64,000 nucleotides of DNA from Stratiolaelaps scimitus (GCA_019614645.1 JABWDB010000011.1:8071501-8135500); one strand, 5' to 3'. Positions 1-11,031 are shown, counted from the stretch's first letter. Notes: generated from the letters alone by a model not told the origin. Program-made: numbers and translations.

Positions 1-953
1 CGTTGAGACAGTGTGTCGTGTGAATATATACATACAACAGTATCAACAATCGAAAAAAAGACCAATCGATAATAATAATAATAATAATGATGATAATATT
101 CATAAAAATAATAACAATAATAAAGGACGAAAAGCAATGTTCGCGAGTACCTCCATAGCAGCCTGATTCATTGGTGTGGTAAGTAGTACCAGTGGTAGTA
201 GTAGTCGTATGTTGGTGTCTCTTTCTGAATTCGAATCAAATCATCACAGTGGCTATATGCTATGGGGGCATGAATGAGGATGTATGGTGAGTTTTTTTTT
301 GTTTGATCAGGGACCCATCGATGTCTTTGTTGGGCGGTTGTAGCGCGACTGAGACGTGGGCAGCCGCTCGGAGAGTACGCGCGCGAAGGCGGGAACAGGT
401 AAAGTGCGACCGTACAATCCGATATGATAGGTCTGATGAGATTGCCCATGTGCTGACACACATCTCTGTACAGGCGAAATCGTCACTTCTGCAGGCAGAC
501 GTCGTCGTGGTAGAGCCGTAATGGCTAGTTGAATACTGTCTCCCCTCGTCTGTTTACAACGACATAATCCCACTACAAACAGTGGCCGCTTTGTGGGACG
601 CGACAGCAATGGGGGCACTTTTGAGATTTGGTAAACCTTTGAGACCAGCGCCGGGGAAAGAGGGAGAGAGAGAGAGAGAGATTGAGAACTGATGTGATCG
701 CGGGCGTGCAGCGAGAGGCAGAATAACGTGGTTACACGACAAAATACTAAAATAATAATAATAAAAATTATAATATTAATTAACAAAAAAAAAAAAAGAG
801 AAATCATACAACATTCACCGGAATCACAAGGAACGATGACTATCTCTAGATTTAGATAATAATACGAGCTGACCGAGTCGACTACAACGGTTTAATAAGG
901 TACATGTTCATTGAAGGGTGCGTTACAAAGATTCGGATGGACAAATAGTGACG

Positions 954-985
<32 letters not shown>

Positions 986-2115
986 AAGATAAAAAGTGTA
1001 TTATATGTGTTTATTGGGGTCAGGGCAATCTGTGTTCATGTTCGATCTTGGGGACCAAACGCCGTTCGGTTTGGGAGCGCGTTTCGGGCGTCCTGCTTAG
1101 CCGGAATAGACGATCACAAGCAGGTGAACGATGTCACTTTGAACCGTACGTGAGTAAATGAGTGGCTCACAATTTTTGTGGGGGGTAGCCATGCTGTCAG
1201 TCGCGAGTAGAGCGTGCCGAGGGGGAAGGATACTATACATGTTACAATGACGCACGATGACGGGCAAACTAAGCGAGAGCGACGAACACAATAACAGTAG
1301 TAGCCTGAGATAGACTGGAACCATTGAGCCGTCGTGTTGTTTGCCGGCGAAGTAAAGACGAATTTGGCTGGAACAATAACAACAGTAGCGGTAGCAGCAG
1401 CAACAGCAACAACAGCACTAACAATAACAACAACAAACATCAACTACAACAACTCACAACAAGTAATACAATTTATGTAATACAATTGATGCTATATATC
1501 TCCGATGTACGCTGTCTGGCTGTTGAATGCCGCGTGGGTGGGCGCGGGCGGATGAGAAGCTTCACGTAGTCATCACGTCCCGATCACACTGACGCCACTG
1601 AACGTGGATCGGGTGATCGAATTTGAGAGAAGAAGTCTGTCGCCGTGATGAGAGTCTACGAATGATGGGAATGAGCTAAAAAAAATGGAAAATCATTTAT
1701 GACAAATAGATCGGGTGATCGGCGAAAACAAACGGCAACAATAACACGTAGTGGCAATTAGGAACGACAATAATAATAATAATACAATAGCCGTAAATGC
1801 AATGTAGAGGAATTAGGATTCTTGTTATACAACAGTAGATGCTGCTAGTGAATAAATCGGTGGATTTCCAATAGGAGGCTCGGGTGTCAACGTCGTGATA
1901 TGGCTGCCATAATGAAGAATCTAGAGTCGTGTATTAGCCAAGTAATCAATTGCATAAGTAAACGATTACAAGAGAGAGAGAGAGAGAGGTGGGGATTAGT
2001 GTGCAGAGGTCAGATTGCTGTCAGTCGAACACACCGCGTGACATCAACGGAAATCTAAAGGCACAACATTTTCAAGCTGCTAAATACAAAAAAAAATACA
2101 GTGTGCGATGTTGTC

Positions 2116-2149
<34 letters not shown>

Positions 2150-2931
2150 AGCGCACTTTATTCAAAGGTAGATATAACAAGATGATATATATGTATATGT
2201 GTGTGTGTGTGTATGTGTGTGGAGTTAACGGAGAGTGAACGTACAGGTGAGACACTACACCTGAGAATCCCTGGGGAAAAGATTAAAACTTCGATCGATG
2301 TAGCAATGTTCATATTCACGCTGCGATGTCTGCCAAACGTGCTTTGATGACAAACGTGACAACGTCGCGTAGAGAGCATCGATAATCGTGCGCTCTTTCC
2401 AATAGCGCAACATGGCGTACACGCAAGCGGAAGACCCGTTGCTTGCCTCACGATAACGATGATACACCCTCCGGAGAGGAGGGGGGGGGGGGCAAGCGTC
2501 CCAATAATAGACGCGCGTTATTTTTTTGCTGAGAGCGATAATGATTTGCGTGACGCTCCCAGCGAGCTCGGTTCCTTCCATCCAACAGTTGATAATGTGC
2601 CCATGTAAATATCGTGAACGAATTACGTAAACCGAGCGGGGTTGCGGCGGGCGTGACCATGCCACTGAAATGGCGGACACGTGCATGCGATTACGGGGAC
2701 GGGCGGCGAAGATGATGCAGTTGAGAGGGTGAGATATTAGATAGGCTGATAGAGGAGAGGGATAACAATAATGTTCAGTAATGTAATGTTCGGTGGGGCA
2801 TTGAGAGCGTGCACTGCTCACGTGTAACGGAGTCGGACAGAGAAATAAACGTTCACGTCAACTAATACGCTGAGGTGTGTTCACTTTTCGGGTGGAGTGG
2901 GCTGAATTAACGGGGCCAAATTAATGAATCA

Positions 2932-2934
2932 ATA

Positions 2935-2999
<65 letters not shown>

Positions 3000-3033
3000 T
3001 GATATATATATATTTATATATTTATATATATCA
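2932..3033. repeat. Long (TA)n microsatellite
   Basis: About 100 bases of almost pure TA, with a few TTTATA interruptions towards the right end. It is the longest TA tract in the window. Smaller ones occur at 955-981, 2119-2145, 6475-6505, 8597-8627, 12407-12466, 36022-36067, 40303-40336, 42776-42797 and 43790-43827. Confidence 0.95.
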
Positions 3034-3105
3034 GGAATGTAGTCGATAGTCTCTCGCGTATTGTTAGTATTTCAGATATGTTTGTTGCATTACGATGAAG
3101 GAATA

Positions 3106-3235
3106 TATGTCCGGGTGTCTGCCTCGCGATATATAGATAGATATATATATATATCACGAAGCAGACACCCGTGAGACCTTATCCAGACCCTCATTCCACC
3201 TTCCGGGAGGGATATATATATATATATATATAGGC
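3106..3235. repeat. Fold-back copy of a dispersed repeat end
   Basis: The block beginning CGGGTGTCTGCCTCGCGATA (about 3110) is followed after a short TA spacer by its near-exact reverse complement (ATATCACGAAGCAGACACCCG, split here only by me). The right arm continues into sequence (about 3165-3210) that is the reverse complement of the receptor 3'-flank repeat near 25,850-25,930. So this is an inverted pair of ends of that dispersed repeat around a TA core. Confidence 0.7.
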
Positions 3236-3309
3236 CTTGGGGACCATGGTGGCCTCAAGGCCTGACTCACCCTGTCTCTCCATCGTCCCTTCCCCAACTG
3301 CGTCACTAA

Positions 3310-3564
3310 TTATTTATTGCAAGTATTAGAGAACACAATGAACAGGTCAGCCTCTTTTATATTTACTTTTTGCCAAGTGTTTGCCCCATTGGTACCGGCT
3401 ACACGCCATCTCAGTTCAGAGCTGTCAAAGCTAAGCATAGCTATGACCACAATGCGCCCACTGGTCGGGACAGGGTCACGTAAGGTGCATTTACCATCGG
3501 CCATCGCCGATAGATCCTTCAGCGTGATCGATGCCAGTGTTACGCAACTGTCACTGTTGCTCAC
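3310..3564 (-). other. Unassigned open frame, possibly a terminal exon
   Basis: An open frame of about 84 codons starting on a non-ATG codon. Its composition is more protein-like than its neighbours: alternating hydrophobic stretches, two cysteines and a Trp-Gln-Lys-Val-Asn run near the end. No family is recognised. It could be the last exon of a gene extending to the right on the minus strand, but I see no clear acceptor site. It may equally be chance. Confidence 0.15.
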
Positions 3565-4240
3565 CGCATTCGACTCACCCGAAAATCGCCTATCCGCCCC
3601 AGCAGTGATTTAATAGCGAGCTAGCCGCCATCCTCTGTGTGGGCCTTCGCGCAACAAACACGTGACACCGGGGTGAGTGATTGGTTAACTCGGCAGCGTT
3701 AACGTTCGGGAGTGCCTCGTCCGCCGTTCGCCGACGGTATCTGTGGGTCACTGTGGCCGAGCGGAACTCGCGTTCAAGGTCGGCACGGTCACCCTGTTGA
3801 AATGCTGTCGAATTCATCGCGTGACGCGATCGACAACTGTTGTTCCCGAGGCGTTCACGAAGTCTCAATACCGCATCGGACGCAAAGGTGAGTCAAGCGC
3901 TCACCGAAGCGACATGACACAAAGGAACTGTGTCAGCTGTCAGCCTGATCGAATAGACTAGATTCTGTGTAGTTCGGGAAGACGTCGGATTGCGCAATCG
4001 TCGGAAATTTCGGCGGAAATTGTTGTAATTCCGAAATTGTTCTACGGCCACCGTGTCAACCCGCCGCAGGCCAGTGGCCACGAGTGGCGGTCACTACTGT
4101 CGTCCGTGTGTGTCGGCCTCAAGGACGAAACGGTTGGATCTGTTCGACTCGCGTTGATATGAGCAAGGCGACTCGTCTCAAATAGCTGAAACCTGTCAGA
4201 TTGGTTATCGTTAGTGGAGTGCGCGGTGGTGTACGTTTTT
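3565..4240. other. No gene recognised
   Basis: Balanced base composition with short overlapping frames on both strands and no recognisable domain. It lies between the unassigned frame at 3.3-3.6 kb and the possible first untranslated exon of the Gly-rich gene, so part of it could be that gene's promoter. Confidence 0.4.
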
Positions 4241-4249
4241 CATTGAAAG

Positions 4250-4781
4250 GTAATTAGCACGTCCATTGATGCCTCGCCGCCTAACTCACATGGATTATCA
4301 AGCCTATTATAGTTGCGTTAAGTCTCTCCCTCTCTCTCCCTCCCTCTCGATTGCTGACAGTATTAATTCATTGTGAACTTTAGCAGTGTAAAAATGCGGA
4401 TGCAGTTTCTTTTTGGCGAACGCCGATACGATGTCGATGCTGAGACATTTCTCATCGTTCCAAGAGCTTTCTCCATTCGCTAGGCTGTTCGGTTGAGCAG
4501 AAAAACGCGCCGGATACAGTGATTCCCACCCGTTGGCGCAGACCTGCGTATACCGACGGCCTTCATTCTCCCTGAAACAATCGATTGTTCACGTTTTTGT
4601 CTATTTGTTCGTAGATTCGTTAACAATAATCTATTGTCACTTACGGCTAATTGGCGTTCTTCTTCGCCTTCTAATGGTCACGTTTCTGCACCGCCTCTTG
4701 ACACTACATTCTGACCAATAGTATACATATCTATATATATATTTTTTTTTTGTGTAGATATTTTTGTGTGTATCATCTCAG
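4250..4781 (+). other. Possible 5'-UTR intron of the Gly-rich gene
   Basis: A donor-like GAAAG|GTAATT at 4250 and an acceptor-like TATCATCTCAG at 4781 could border an intron in the 5' leader of the Gly-rich gene whose ATG is at 4865. This rests only on splice-site appearance and position. Confidence 0.2.
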
Positions 4782-4864
4782 GGGAGCAACTTTCCGATTG
4801 TGATTCACAGCATTCAACAGCCATTTTCGGGGCATCCGATCAAGGATCTGATCGACGACAAGCC

Positions 4865-6330
4865 ATGCTTCGTGTTCGCCTCTGCTCGTTCCTTGCACTG
4901 GCACTACTCTGCCTGTGTCTCTGCTCGATAGTCGACGTCAGTACGGCCGCCCCTTGCGGTGGGGGCTCTCGTCGAGGCGGAGGCGGTGGCTCCGGCGGAG
5001 GTGGCTCTGGCGGCGGCGGTGGTGGCGGCTCCGGTGGTGGCTCTGGCGGTGGTAGTGGATCCGGCGGAGGTGGATCCGGCGGAGGTGGAACAAGCGGCGG
5101 GGGCTCGGGCAGCGGCGGTTCAGGTGACAATGGTACGCATCTCGTGTAGTTTGTTGAACGGTCGATGATCGATCTGAGCTAGCCGACCAACCAGAGAGAA
5201 CAATGACAATGAGATCATCACATGGCCTTTTTTTTTGGGGGGGGGGGCGTATTCCCTGTTTCCTCTAATCCGTCCGCCAGCGCGATCAACCTGTAGATGA
5301 TTCGATGATCTCGCAGATGCTGCAGTAGATCGGCTGAGAGTAACTGAGTGGTGTGGTCGTAGTGATCACGAACTCCGATGTAGTTAGTACGCTGTATTAT
5401 ATTATAGCGAGATAGGGCAAGCACCTTAAGTCGATTGTATTGAAGGTGATTACTATTATTGCACAATTATTATTCTTTAATACATATATGAATAGTAATA
5501 ATAATCGTATGCTCTATGACCCACATATACGCATATATTCATGCAAAGGGATGTGTATGCCCATATTTTTACCATGGATGGCTCTGCATAGAAGGCCGCC
5601 AAGGTAGTCATTGCCATCTCGACCCGGCGAATTCACTCAATATACATATCAGTATGACATTTGTTTGATTCGGCCAATTCATCAAGAATCGCTTGAATAT
5701 ACGAATGCTATACGTCTTACTGCATTTAACTCCACCATTTAGGTTACCGATTTTTATCGTCTAGACAGATAGGCGATTTTCTGCAAATTCGAACATTGCC
5801 CTTTTACAGGGGAATCTGCCTCCGACGTCTCCGTAGCCGTCAATAATGGCTCCTCGCGGAGATCCCGAATCCGATCCCGGGTGAGTGGATTTCTATATTA
5901 TCATAGGAATAAGAAGAACACATACAATTCGGGCCACCCTCCCTATTCAAGGATTTAAAGGGGAACAATAATCGCTGTCTCACCGTATTTCATCATATCT
6001 TGAATTGACGCAAAAAAAAGCACAACACAGGAAATTGGCGCCCCAATTAGCGCCTGAAGAAAGGGGCCGACAAATGACCATTATTGAGGGGTACGTTTTT
6101 TTTAAAGAGGTTAAAGGTAAATCCTGCATGGACACCAGGCGTCACAACTAAGATATTTGCCTGGTAGTGCCAGACTCTTACTGACTAAACCCAGAACGGA
6201 TTTCGACGGTTGGGGCACTGACCGGGGACTGTCAAAAGTATTACTCCGGTCAGCGCCTTGCACTGCGATTGGAATACGCAATTAATTAACAATGTGCATT
6301 TCTTTGCAGGGTCAAAGACGCAACAATTGA
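4865..6330 (+). CDS. Secreted Gly/Ser-rich protein, three predicted exons
   Basis: Predicted CDS join(4865..5123, 5810..5880, 6310..6330), 116 residues. Exon 1 starts at ATG 4865 with a clear signal peptide (hydrophobic Leu/Cys-rich core, residues 5-22, then an Ala-Ala-Pro cleavage region). About 50 residues of GGGGS-like repeats follow. The donor CAG|GTGACA at 5124 is weak. Exon 2 is framed by a good pyrimidine-tract acceptor (TTTTACAG) and a strong donor (CCCGG|GTGAGT). Exon 3 follows TTCTTTGCAG and reaches a stop after six codons. Phases agree at both junctions, and the spliced tail is Arg/Ser-rich. A single-exon reading to a stop at 5149 is the alternative. Secreted Gly-rich proteins occur in arthropod cuticle, silk and tick/mite cement; which applies here is unknown. 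The exon model is my inference; the signal peptide and repeat are seen directly. Confidence 0.5.
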
Positions 6331-6580
6331 ATTTGTAAACTCGACCTTTGAATTGGCAGTGTCAGTGACTGGTGACTTCAATGTGTTTGCTGCTATACAA
6401 ACACACACACACACACATCCACTTAACAATAAGGAGTTGGCGACTATTCTCGGCACTGTGTAAGGCGACCGATTTATATATATATATATATATATATATA
6501 AATATATATGTCGAGAGCCGTGCTATGCAAGTCGGCTGCGGTATCTGATAAGAATCAGCACAGATGCACGTAATAATAAC

Positions 6581-6586
6581 AATAAA
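6581..6586 (+). terminator. Candidate polyadenylation signal AATAAA
   Basis: AATAAA lies about 250 bases after the predicted stop of the Gly-rich gene, in AT-rich DNA. The position suits a 3' end for that transcript, but the motif is common in such DNA. Confidence 0.3.
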
Positions 6587-6599
6587 ATCAATTAATCAG

Positions 6600-7110
6600 T
6601 TAGTCAATCAAGAAAGTCTACAAATCACTCCTCTCTAATTGTCACGCTGCTCATTTACGTTGTGAATTGTTAACGAAGTCCTTGCGAGTACAATAGCACA
6701 CTTTAGCTAACTATTACTAACCGTTCATCCGGCTTGATCATTAACAAAATCCTCGTAGTGAATTAACGCCAACAGTGGCTCAAGCTTGTTTAAAAAAAAT
6801 GAAAAGAACACTCATCTGATTTGTATTCCTTTATATGTATTGGCCACATTTGCCGCGATATATAAACACACAGAAACACATAGCTAAATATAAGGAGTGA
6901 ACAGGTGACCATACTTGACCATATAGTCGATTGATTCGTTGATTACATTGTGCTTCCACGTACTGTAACATCGACTATTGATCAGGTTATTACGGACTCA
7001 TGCGCTACTTATTAATGAATAAATTATAGCTTCGAAAGGACACTGTTCCACGGTAATATAGACTTGAGATACTGAGTGTGATCGGACGATATCAAATCAG
7101 CAGCCCCCTA
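6600..7110. other. No gene seen
   Basis: AT-rich sequence with no open frame of note and no recognised repeat. Confidence 0.5.
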
Positions 7111-7111
7111 C

Positions 7112-7305
7112 AGTAATGCCAAGCGTAACGCCGATTTAACGGCGGGAAGAGATAGATTCTCAGCAGAGGATGGTGGTTCTAGCAGGCAGAGGCGTTCTGT
7201 CTTCTACGTCAACCCCCCTGCACTGGATCGGGGCCCACTCTTTCATCGAGATTGGAAGGTGTCTCTGGTGGTGTCCGTGCGTTTGAAGAAAATTTCCTCC
7301 TCTCT
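7112..7305 (+). repeat. Poly-A-tailed dispersed repeat, partial copy 1
   Basis: Partial copy of an unclassified dispersed repeat. It shares blocks such as TCTCAGCAGAGGATGGT and GTGCGTTTGAAGAAAATTTC with copies at 11.93, 59.09 and 61.46 kb (+) and 10.9 and 62.4 kb (-). No coding capacity is seen. Confidence 0.8.
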
Positions 7306-7583
7306 GAATCCAGTTGTATGACATATAAGAGAACTTAAGCGTTCTATGCAGTTCCTTCAATAAATCAATGAAGCCTTACCTTACCTGTCAAAAAATAGCC
7401 TGCTACGGGCAACTTCCTATCGGCAAAAGAATAGCGCTCAATAATGCAGGTGAGTCAGCAAGAATATAGATGACCTATGATCAACAGTTACCCAGAGGAA
7501 GTAATCGTTACCGCATGGACATTAGCCGACAGCAATAGCAGCTCTGAGATTAATTCTATTTGTTTGCTTTACTCAGGGACAAC

Positions 7584-8345
7584 ATGGTCAAGTTATTACT
7601 AGACCCGAATACTCCGGTGTTTCGTCGTATCACTGCATCACCCCTTAAACAAGAGGCTAATATCTATAATATTCGTGGGCCAAGCTGTGTCCCTTACTTA
7701 TGTAGCATTCGATATATATTGCACGGCTGATATCTTCAGGCTAGCTTTGCTCGATAATCTCGCGCTCCTGTCTCGCATTTGTCGTCGAAACTGATGTGGC
7801 GTTACACCTGTTCGTGTGGCTGCTCCGTAATCATGGCGGGCTCAGGGAGCGTATTCGTCGCTTTGAGACCGCGGATCAAATTTGGTCCTTACTGCTCCTG
7901 GTGATCAATTTCGCAAGATCGTTTCACATCAGCATCGTTTCGTGCTCAACGACCACAGTCCGCTGTATCGGCGCTAGTTCCGTTGGCATTGGACGTAGCG
8001 TTACTTCATTACAATTACGCTGGGTGGACTCGTTGTCAGAATCGTGATCAGTCGCCTCATGCTGGTGGTGAAGGCTGATCTTAGCCAGATCATTAACGGC
8101 ACCACCACCGAGGCCCGTATCGACCTTACGTGCCAAATCGTAGATTGCTACCTATTCAGCATGAATAAATTGCTAACACCGGTGCTAAACATGATTCACA
8201 TTGATTACATGGCATGGATTATCGGACAACTCGCCGGCAAGCTGCTCGAATCGAGTTGTTACAGTGATTCAATGATACATATGTTGTATACGTATGTATC
8301 ATTTATACATACATCATTGCTCAATTTGGGTGGACACCAGTAATG
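7584..8345 (+). pseudogene. Chemoreceptor pseudogene, divergent subfamily
   Basis: Reading across frames gives segments matching the intact receptor at 12,996. An early membrane segment (GQAV-LTYVAF type) lies near 7670-7700. The RNH-RERIRR-DQIW block (read here as RNHGGLRERIRRFETADQIW) is near 7826-7885. A conserved region around IIGQLAGK lies near 8210-8240. Several frameshifts and stops separate them, so no receptor can be made. The sequence upstream lacks the promoter block seen at the main subfamily. It is a decayed sister of the 13.0 kb gene. Confidence 0.75.
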
Positions 8346-8590
8346 TCTGTGGTCGCATGGCCCAAAATGTTCGATCTCGACCCTGAATTTTACTACAGCA
8401 CTACTGCAATAATGAATAGTTCACAATGGAAAGACGTATCCAGAGCAAGTCACCAAGTATTGTCTATATATCCGGCTCGTAGGTACCACCTATCTCTCTG
8501 CAAAACAAAGGGTTTCCGTGACCCGACCGCGCGTCTTTCTGTATATATATATATATTATACATATTTTTTTTTCTTCAAGATGTTAAAGG

Positions 8591-8596
<6 letters not shown>

Positions 8597-8629
<33 letters not shown>

Positions 8630-8850
8630 GACCTGTCATGTTCCCTATACCAGGGCAACAATCGTACTATGATGATACGATTAACAATGCTGGCAGCAAT
8701 ATGACGTCCTTGATAGTCATTAACGAGAAATGTGAAATGTGATATCAGATGTGCATGTTTCGGTATAGGTTACCGTTATTCTCTTCCTATAACCAATCCG
8801 GTGTGAAAAAATGTATTGATTGCTTAATAGCATCAGCTGTCGAGTCTTTG
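8597..8850 (+). repeat. Duplicated flank shared with 49.2 kb
   Basis: After a TA tract, the stretch from about 8630 (GGGCAACAATCGTACTATGATGATAC in part) to about 8790 is closely repeated at 49,255-49,385. Both copies run on into relics of the RLE LINE and then a receptor promoter, so the 9.45 and 50.3 kb receptor units share this left flank. Confidence 0.75.
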
Positions 8851-9120
8851 CCGTGCTATCCCGTGTGGAGCGGGCCAAGCGACGGAAGTACGCCGCTCTC
8901 CGGGCACGCACCTCTTTTTTCCTCTTGCCTTCGAAACCCTGGGAGGCCACGGCCCCCTCACTGGCAATGCCTTCGAAGGACTCTACCATAGGTTGATCTG
9001 TGTCACCGGTCGACAAATGCGCAGGACAACAGCGCCGTTCCCTCACTGGGCAGCGAGTCAATACCATCGCCTCCCTCGAGGATGACGGCCTTGGACTGAC
9101 ACCCAACTGCTCCTTCAATT
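8851..9120 (+). mobile_element. RLE LINE 3' relic
   Basis: A fragment of the last ~90 codons of the RLE LINE ORF2 (AKRRKYAAL-, FETLGGHGPLTGNAFEGLYH- type blocks), broken by frameshifts. The full copy at 54.3-58.65 kb shows what is missing. It lies directly left of the promoter of the 9451 receptor, as equivalent relics do at the 33.1 kb (-) and 50.3 kb receptors. Confidence 0.75.
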
Positions 9121-9450
9121 ATTGTATATTCATAATCATAATCAATATCCGTAATCGAATAAATATTATTATGAGCAGGAATTGTTCGTATAATAGCAGT
9201 GATCATACGTTCGAGCCGGCATCCGATTATATGAATGTCGAAGTCTATTGTCCACATATAAGTATTCCCTTCTCGTGTTAAAAGAACGTCGCTGATAATC
9301 AAGACCTTTAGCTGTTTATAGCTAGAATGGCGTTCGGGTTCTGTTCAGTGTTCTCTGTAGCCCTGCTCTCAGCATCATGTGTTGAAGCGTTAGCGCCAAT
9401 CCAAGATTCAGCGTTGAAACACATTCGATTCATCCTCCAGAGAAATTAGC
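9121..9450 (+). promoter_or_regulatory. Receptor promoter block with TATA box
   Basis: The block contains ATCCGATTATATGAATGTCG, CTATTGTCC, TATAAG at 9257-9262 and TTCCCTTCTCG, followed by AAGAACGTCGCTGATAATC. The same string of motifs stands 190-210 bases before the start codon at 17.7, 24.3 and 28.2 kb. Its conservation outside the coding region and the TATA box suggest a core promoter; transcription would begin about 30 bases further on. Confidence 0.6.
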
Positions 9451-10527
9451 ATGCAGAATTGGCGTTACTCACTGTCACCTGTATTGCACAGGTTGAATTT
9501 CGTACGGAGAATATTCTGGTGTGCCGGTGTGTCGTTCAATGACACCATCAACAGGTGCTTCGTTCTAATTGTGTTCTGTGGCCACATCATCTCTTTAATC
9601 TACTGTGGCTACTATTTCGGCGAAACATCCAAGCTCGTGACTCGTCATGGCTACCAGCACTGTTTGCGCAATATATCATTTATCATTGATGTTCTTGCGA
9701 CGAGCTACATGTACGTGTGGGTCCTAAGGCATCATCGCCAATTATCCCTTTGGGTTCGATGGCGTGTCTCGGATCAGCTATGGAGCCTACTTGTCATGCC
9801 AATATTCCTTCGACAAAGCTACGACAGTATACGGGCGATGGAGAACTTTGAATTCCCGTTCTGCCGCTCCTATGCACTTTCTGTGCTGGTGTTGTTCGAA
9901 GTTTCGTATCTCTGCACGGCGCAAATACTTGGTATGGCCCTCAAGATTTTGATTAGTCGCTTACTCTTATCGATCCAGGACGACCTTGCTAAAATCGTCG
10001 ACACCGATGCCGATCACATCGCAAATGAGGCCCGTTGCCTAATGGCTGATCTCTACCTGGTCAACGCTGACAAGATGCTCTCATCCGTTCTCCGAGTGGT
10101 ACACGCCAATTATGCCCTATGGATCATAGCACAGTTTGCCGGCGAGCTGCCTGGAGCCACGTGTAAACCCCAAAAGCTGCTGTTCATGTTGTACTATTCG
10201 ATTTCCTCGACTGGCCTAATCTTTCTCATCGACTACCGAGGAGTCAGCATAGACGGACAGATGAAACGTCTCCGATGTCGAGTCCGCAAACAACATCTTC
10301 GAGCAATGGCAGTGCTCATTGAAACCAAGACCTGCATACCTGGCAGTCTCGTATTGCTTCGCAGCAGCTCGTTGGGTGTTACATTTTTCGGAGAGAATAT
10401 CTTCACCGGCCGAAACGTCGTAGCATTTGTGAGCTTCTGTTGGAGCACGGGATTTGTGCTCTATCAGCTGGTGTTGCAGCACGCGAGAAACAATTGGACG
10501 AAATACTGCGAGAATAACTTTACCTAA
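9451..10527 (+). CDS. Gustatory-receptor-like 7TM chemoreceptor (main subfamily)
   Basis: Single-exon gene of 358 residues, normal for insect/mite gustatory receptors. Hydrophobic segments lie at about 35-55, 70-90, 105-120, 138-165, 208-222, 232-252 and 320-345. The C-terminal region has the family's layout: a conserved S-x-G-x-x-F-x-x-N-I-F-T loop, then a last membrane helix with Y-Q-L-V-L-Q, comparable to the TY-x5-QF signature of arthropod gustatory receptors. A basic block (RLRCRVRKQHLR, residues ~272-283) lies on the inner side before it. The ATG sits in the context GAAATTAGCATG shared by the paralogues. Such proteins are odour/taste-gated cation channels in the sensory neuron membrane; the ligand is unknown. 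Intact, with a good promoter block upstream. Confidence 0.75.
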   Translation: MQNWRYSLSPVLHRLNFVRRIFWCAGVSFNDTINRCFVLIVFCGHIISLIYCGYYFGETSKLVTRHGYQHCLRNISFIIDVLATSYMYVWVLRHHRQLSLWVRWRVSDQLWSLLVMPIFLRQSYDSIRAMENFEFPFCRSYALSVLVLFEVSYLCTAQILGMALKILISRLLLSIQDDLAKIVDTDADHIANEARCLMADLYLVNADKMLSSVLRVVHANYALWIIAQFAGELPGATCKPQKLLFMLYYSISSTGLIFLIDYRGVSIDGQMKRLRCRVRKQHLRAMAVLIETKTCIPGSLVLLRSSSLGVTFFGENIFTGRNVVAFVSFCWSTGFVLYQLVLQHARNNWTKYCENNFT

Positions 10528-10884
10528 TAATTACTGGGTGTCGATAAATCGGTAGTGCCAGGAAAAGCAGTACCGAAAGCAGCCTGAAAGCAGTGCCGTG
10601 GACCTTAAATATTTGCTGAGAATCAGCCCGGGAAATTTACTATTTGCTAGACAAGTCAAAGTGGCATGTTCCTTGAAAAAGGCGGTAGATAATAGGATCA
10701 GATCCTATCTTACTAATGATCGACGGCTTGGGCTGCAACTCTGAGATCAATTTCTTACACTTCGTCGCTTGAGTACTTCTGAAAATTAGTGCTGCAGGGA
10801 ACAGCATTCGTTTCTTTTTTATCTACAGGAACCTTGTGGAAACCTACAGGAACCTCCTCCTTGAAAAAGGCGACAGACAATAGG
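10528..10884 (+). repeat. Receptor 3' flank, shared between units
   Basis: The sequence after the stop (GGGTGTCGATAAATCGGTAG, then a stretch around GGCATGTTCCTTGAAAAAGGCG) is repeated after the receptors at 18.8, 25.4 and 29.3 kb. It marks the right part of the duplicated unit and probably includes the 3' UTR. Confidence 0.8.
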
Positions 10885-11031
10885 ACATTCCAACCTCCAT
10901 AATTGTGGGCCGATTCAGTGGAGGGGGTTGACCTGAATAACGAAATGCCTCTACCTGTTAAAGCTAACCCTCTGCTGAGAGTCCAGCTCTTCCCCAGAAT
11001 CGGCATGCTTGACATTACTTCGATATCTAGG
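10885..11031 (-). repeat. Poly-A-tailed dispersed repeat, partial inverted copy
   Basis: The reverse complement reads ATCGAAGTAATGTCAAGC..CTCTCAGCAGAGG..GGTAGAGGC, matching the middle of the copies at 11.93 and 61.46 kb. Confidence 0.75.

Larger units (their letters stand above)
1..3300. other. Non-coding, microsatellite-rich stretch
   Basis: I see no convincing gene here. The longest open frames start on non-ATG codons, run through simple repeats and show no domain. The stretch holds AAT-rich tracts (60-125, 750-800), GA runs (658-685, 1970-1990), several TA/CA tracts, and a CAA/CAG-rich patch at 1370-1460 that would read as poly-Asn/Ser in one frame. It could be an intron, a UTR or intergenic DNA. 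Confidence 0.6.

Noticed and set aside
307..807. Open frame of 166 codons on the minus strand
   Set aside because: The first part is an Ile/Phe run produced by AAT repeats; no domain and no ATG context.
1324..1569. Asn/Ser-rich coding exon
   Set aside because: The Asn run comes from CAA/AAC repeats, the start lies on a non-ATG codon and nothing around it supports a gene.
2255..2821. Open frame of 188 codons on the minus strand
   Set aside because: It starts on GTG, has no domain or signal peptide, runs through low-complexity DNA and has no supporting splice sites.
4840..5130. Pro-rich open frame opposite the Gly-rich exon
   Set aside because: It is the mirror of the GC-rich glycine repeat; the plus strand has the signal peptide.
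10216..10482. Minus-strand frames opposite receptor 3' ends (also at 18.4, 19.0, 25.1, 29.0, 51.1 kb and the plus strand at 32.1 kb)
   Set aside because: They recur only because the receptors are duplicated; their reading is the antisense shadow of the conserved C-terminus.
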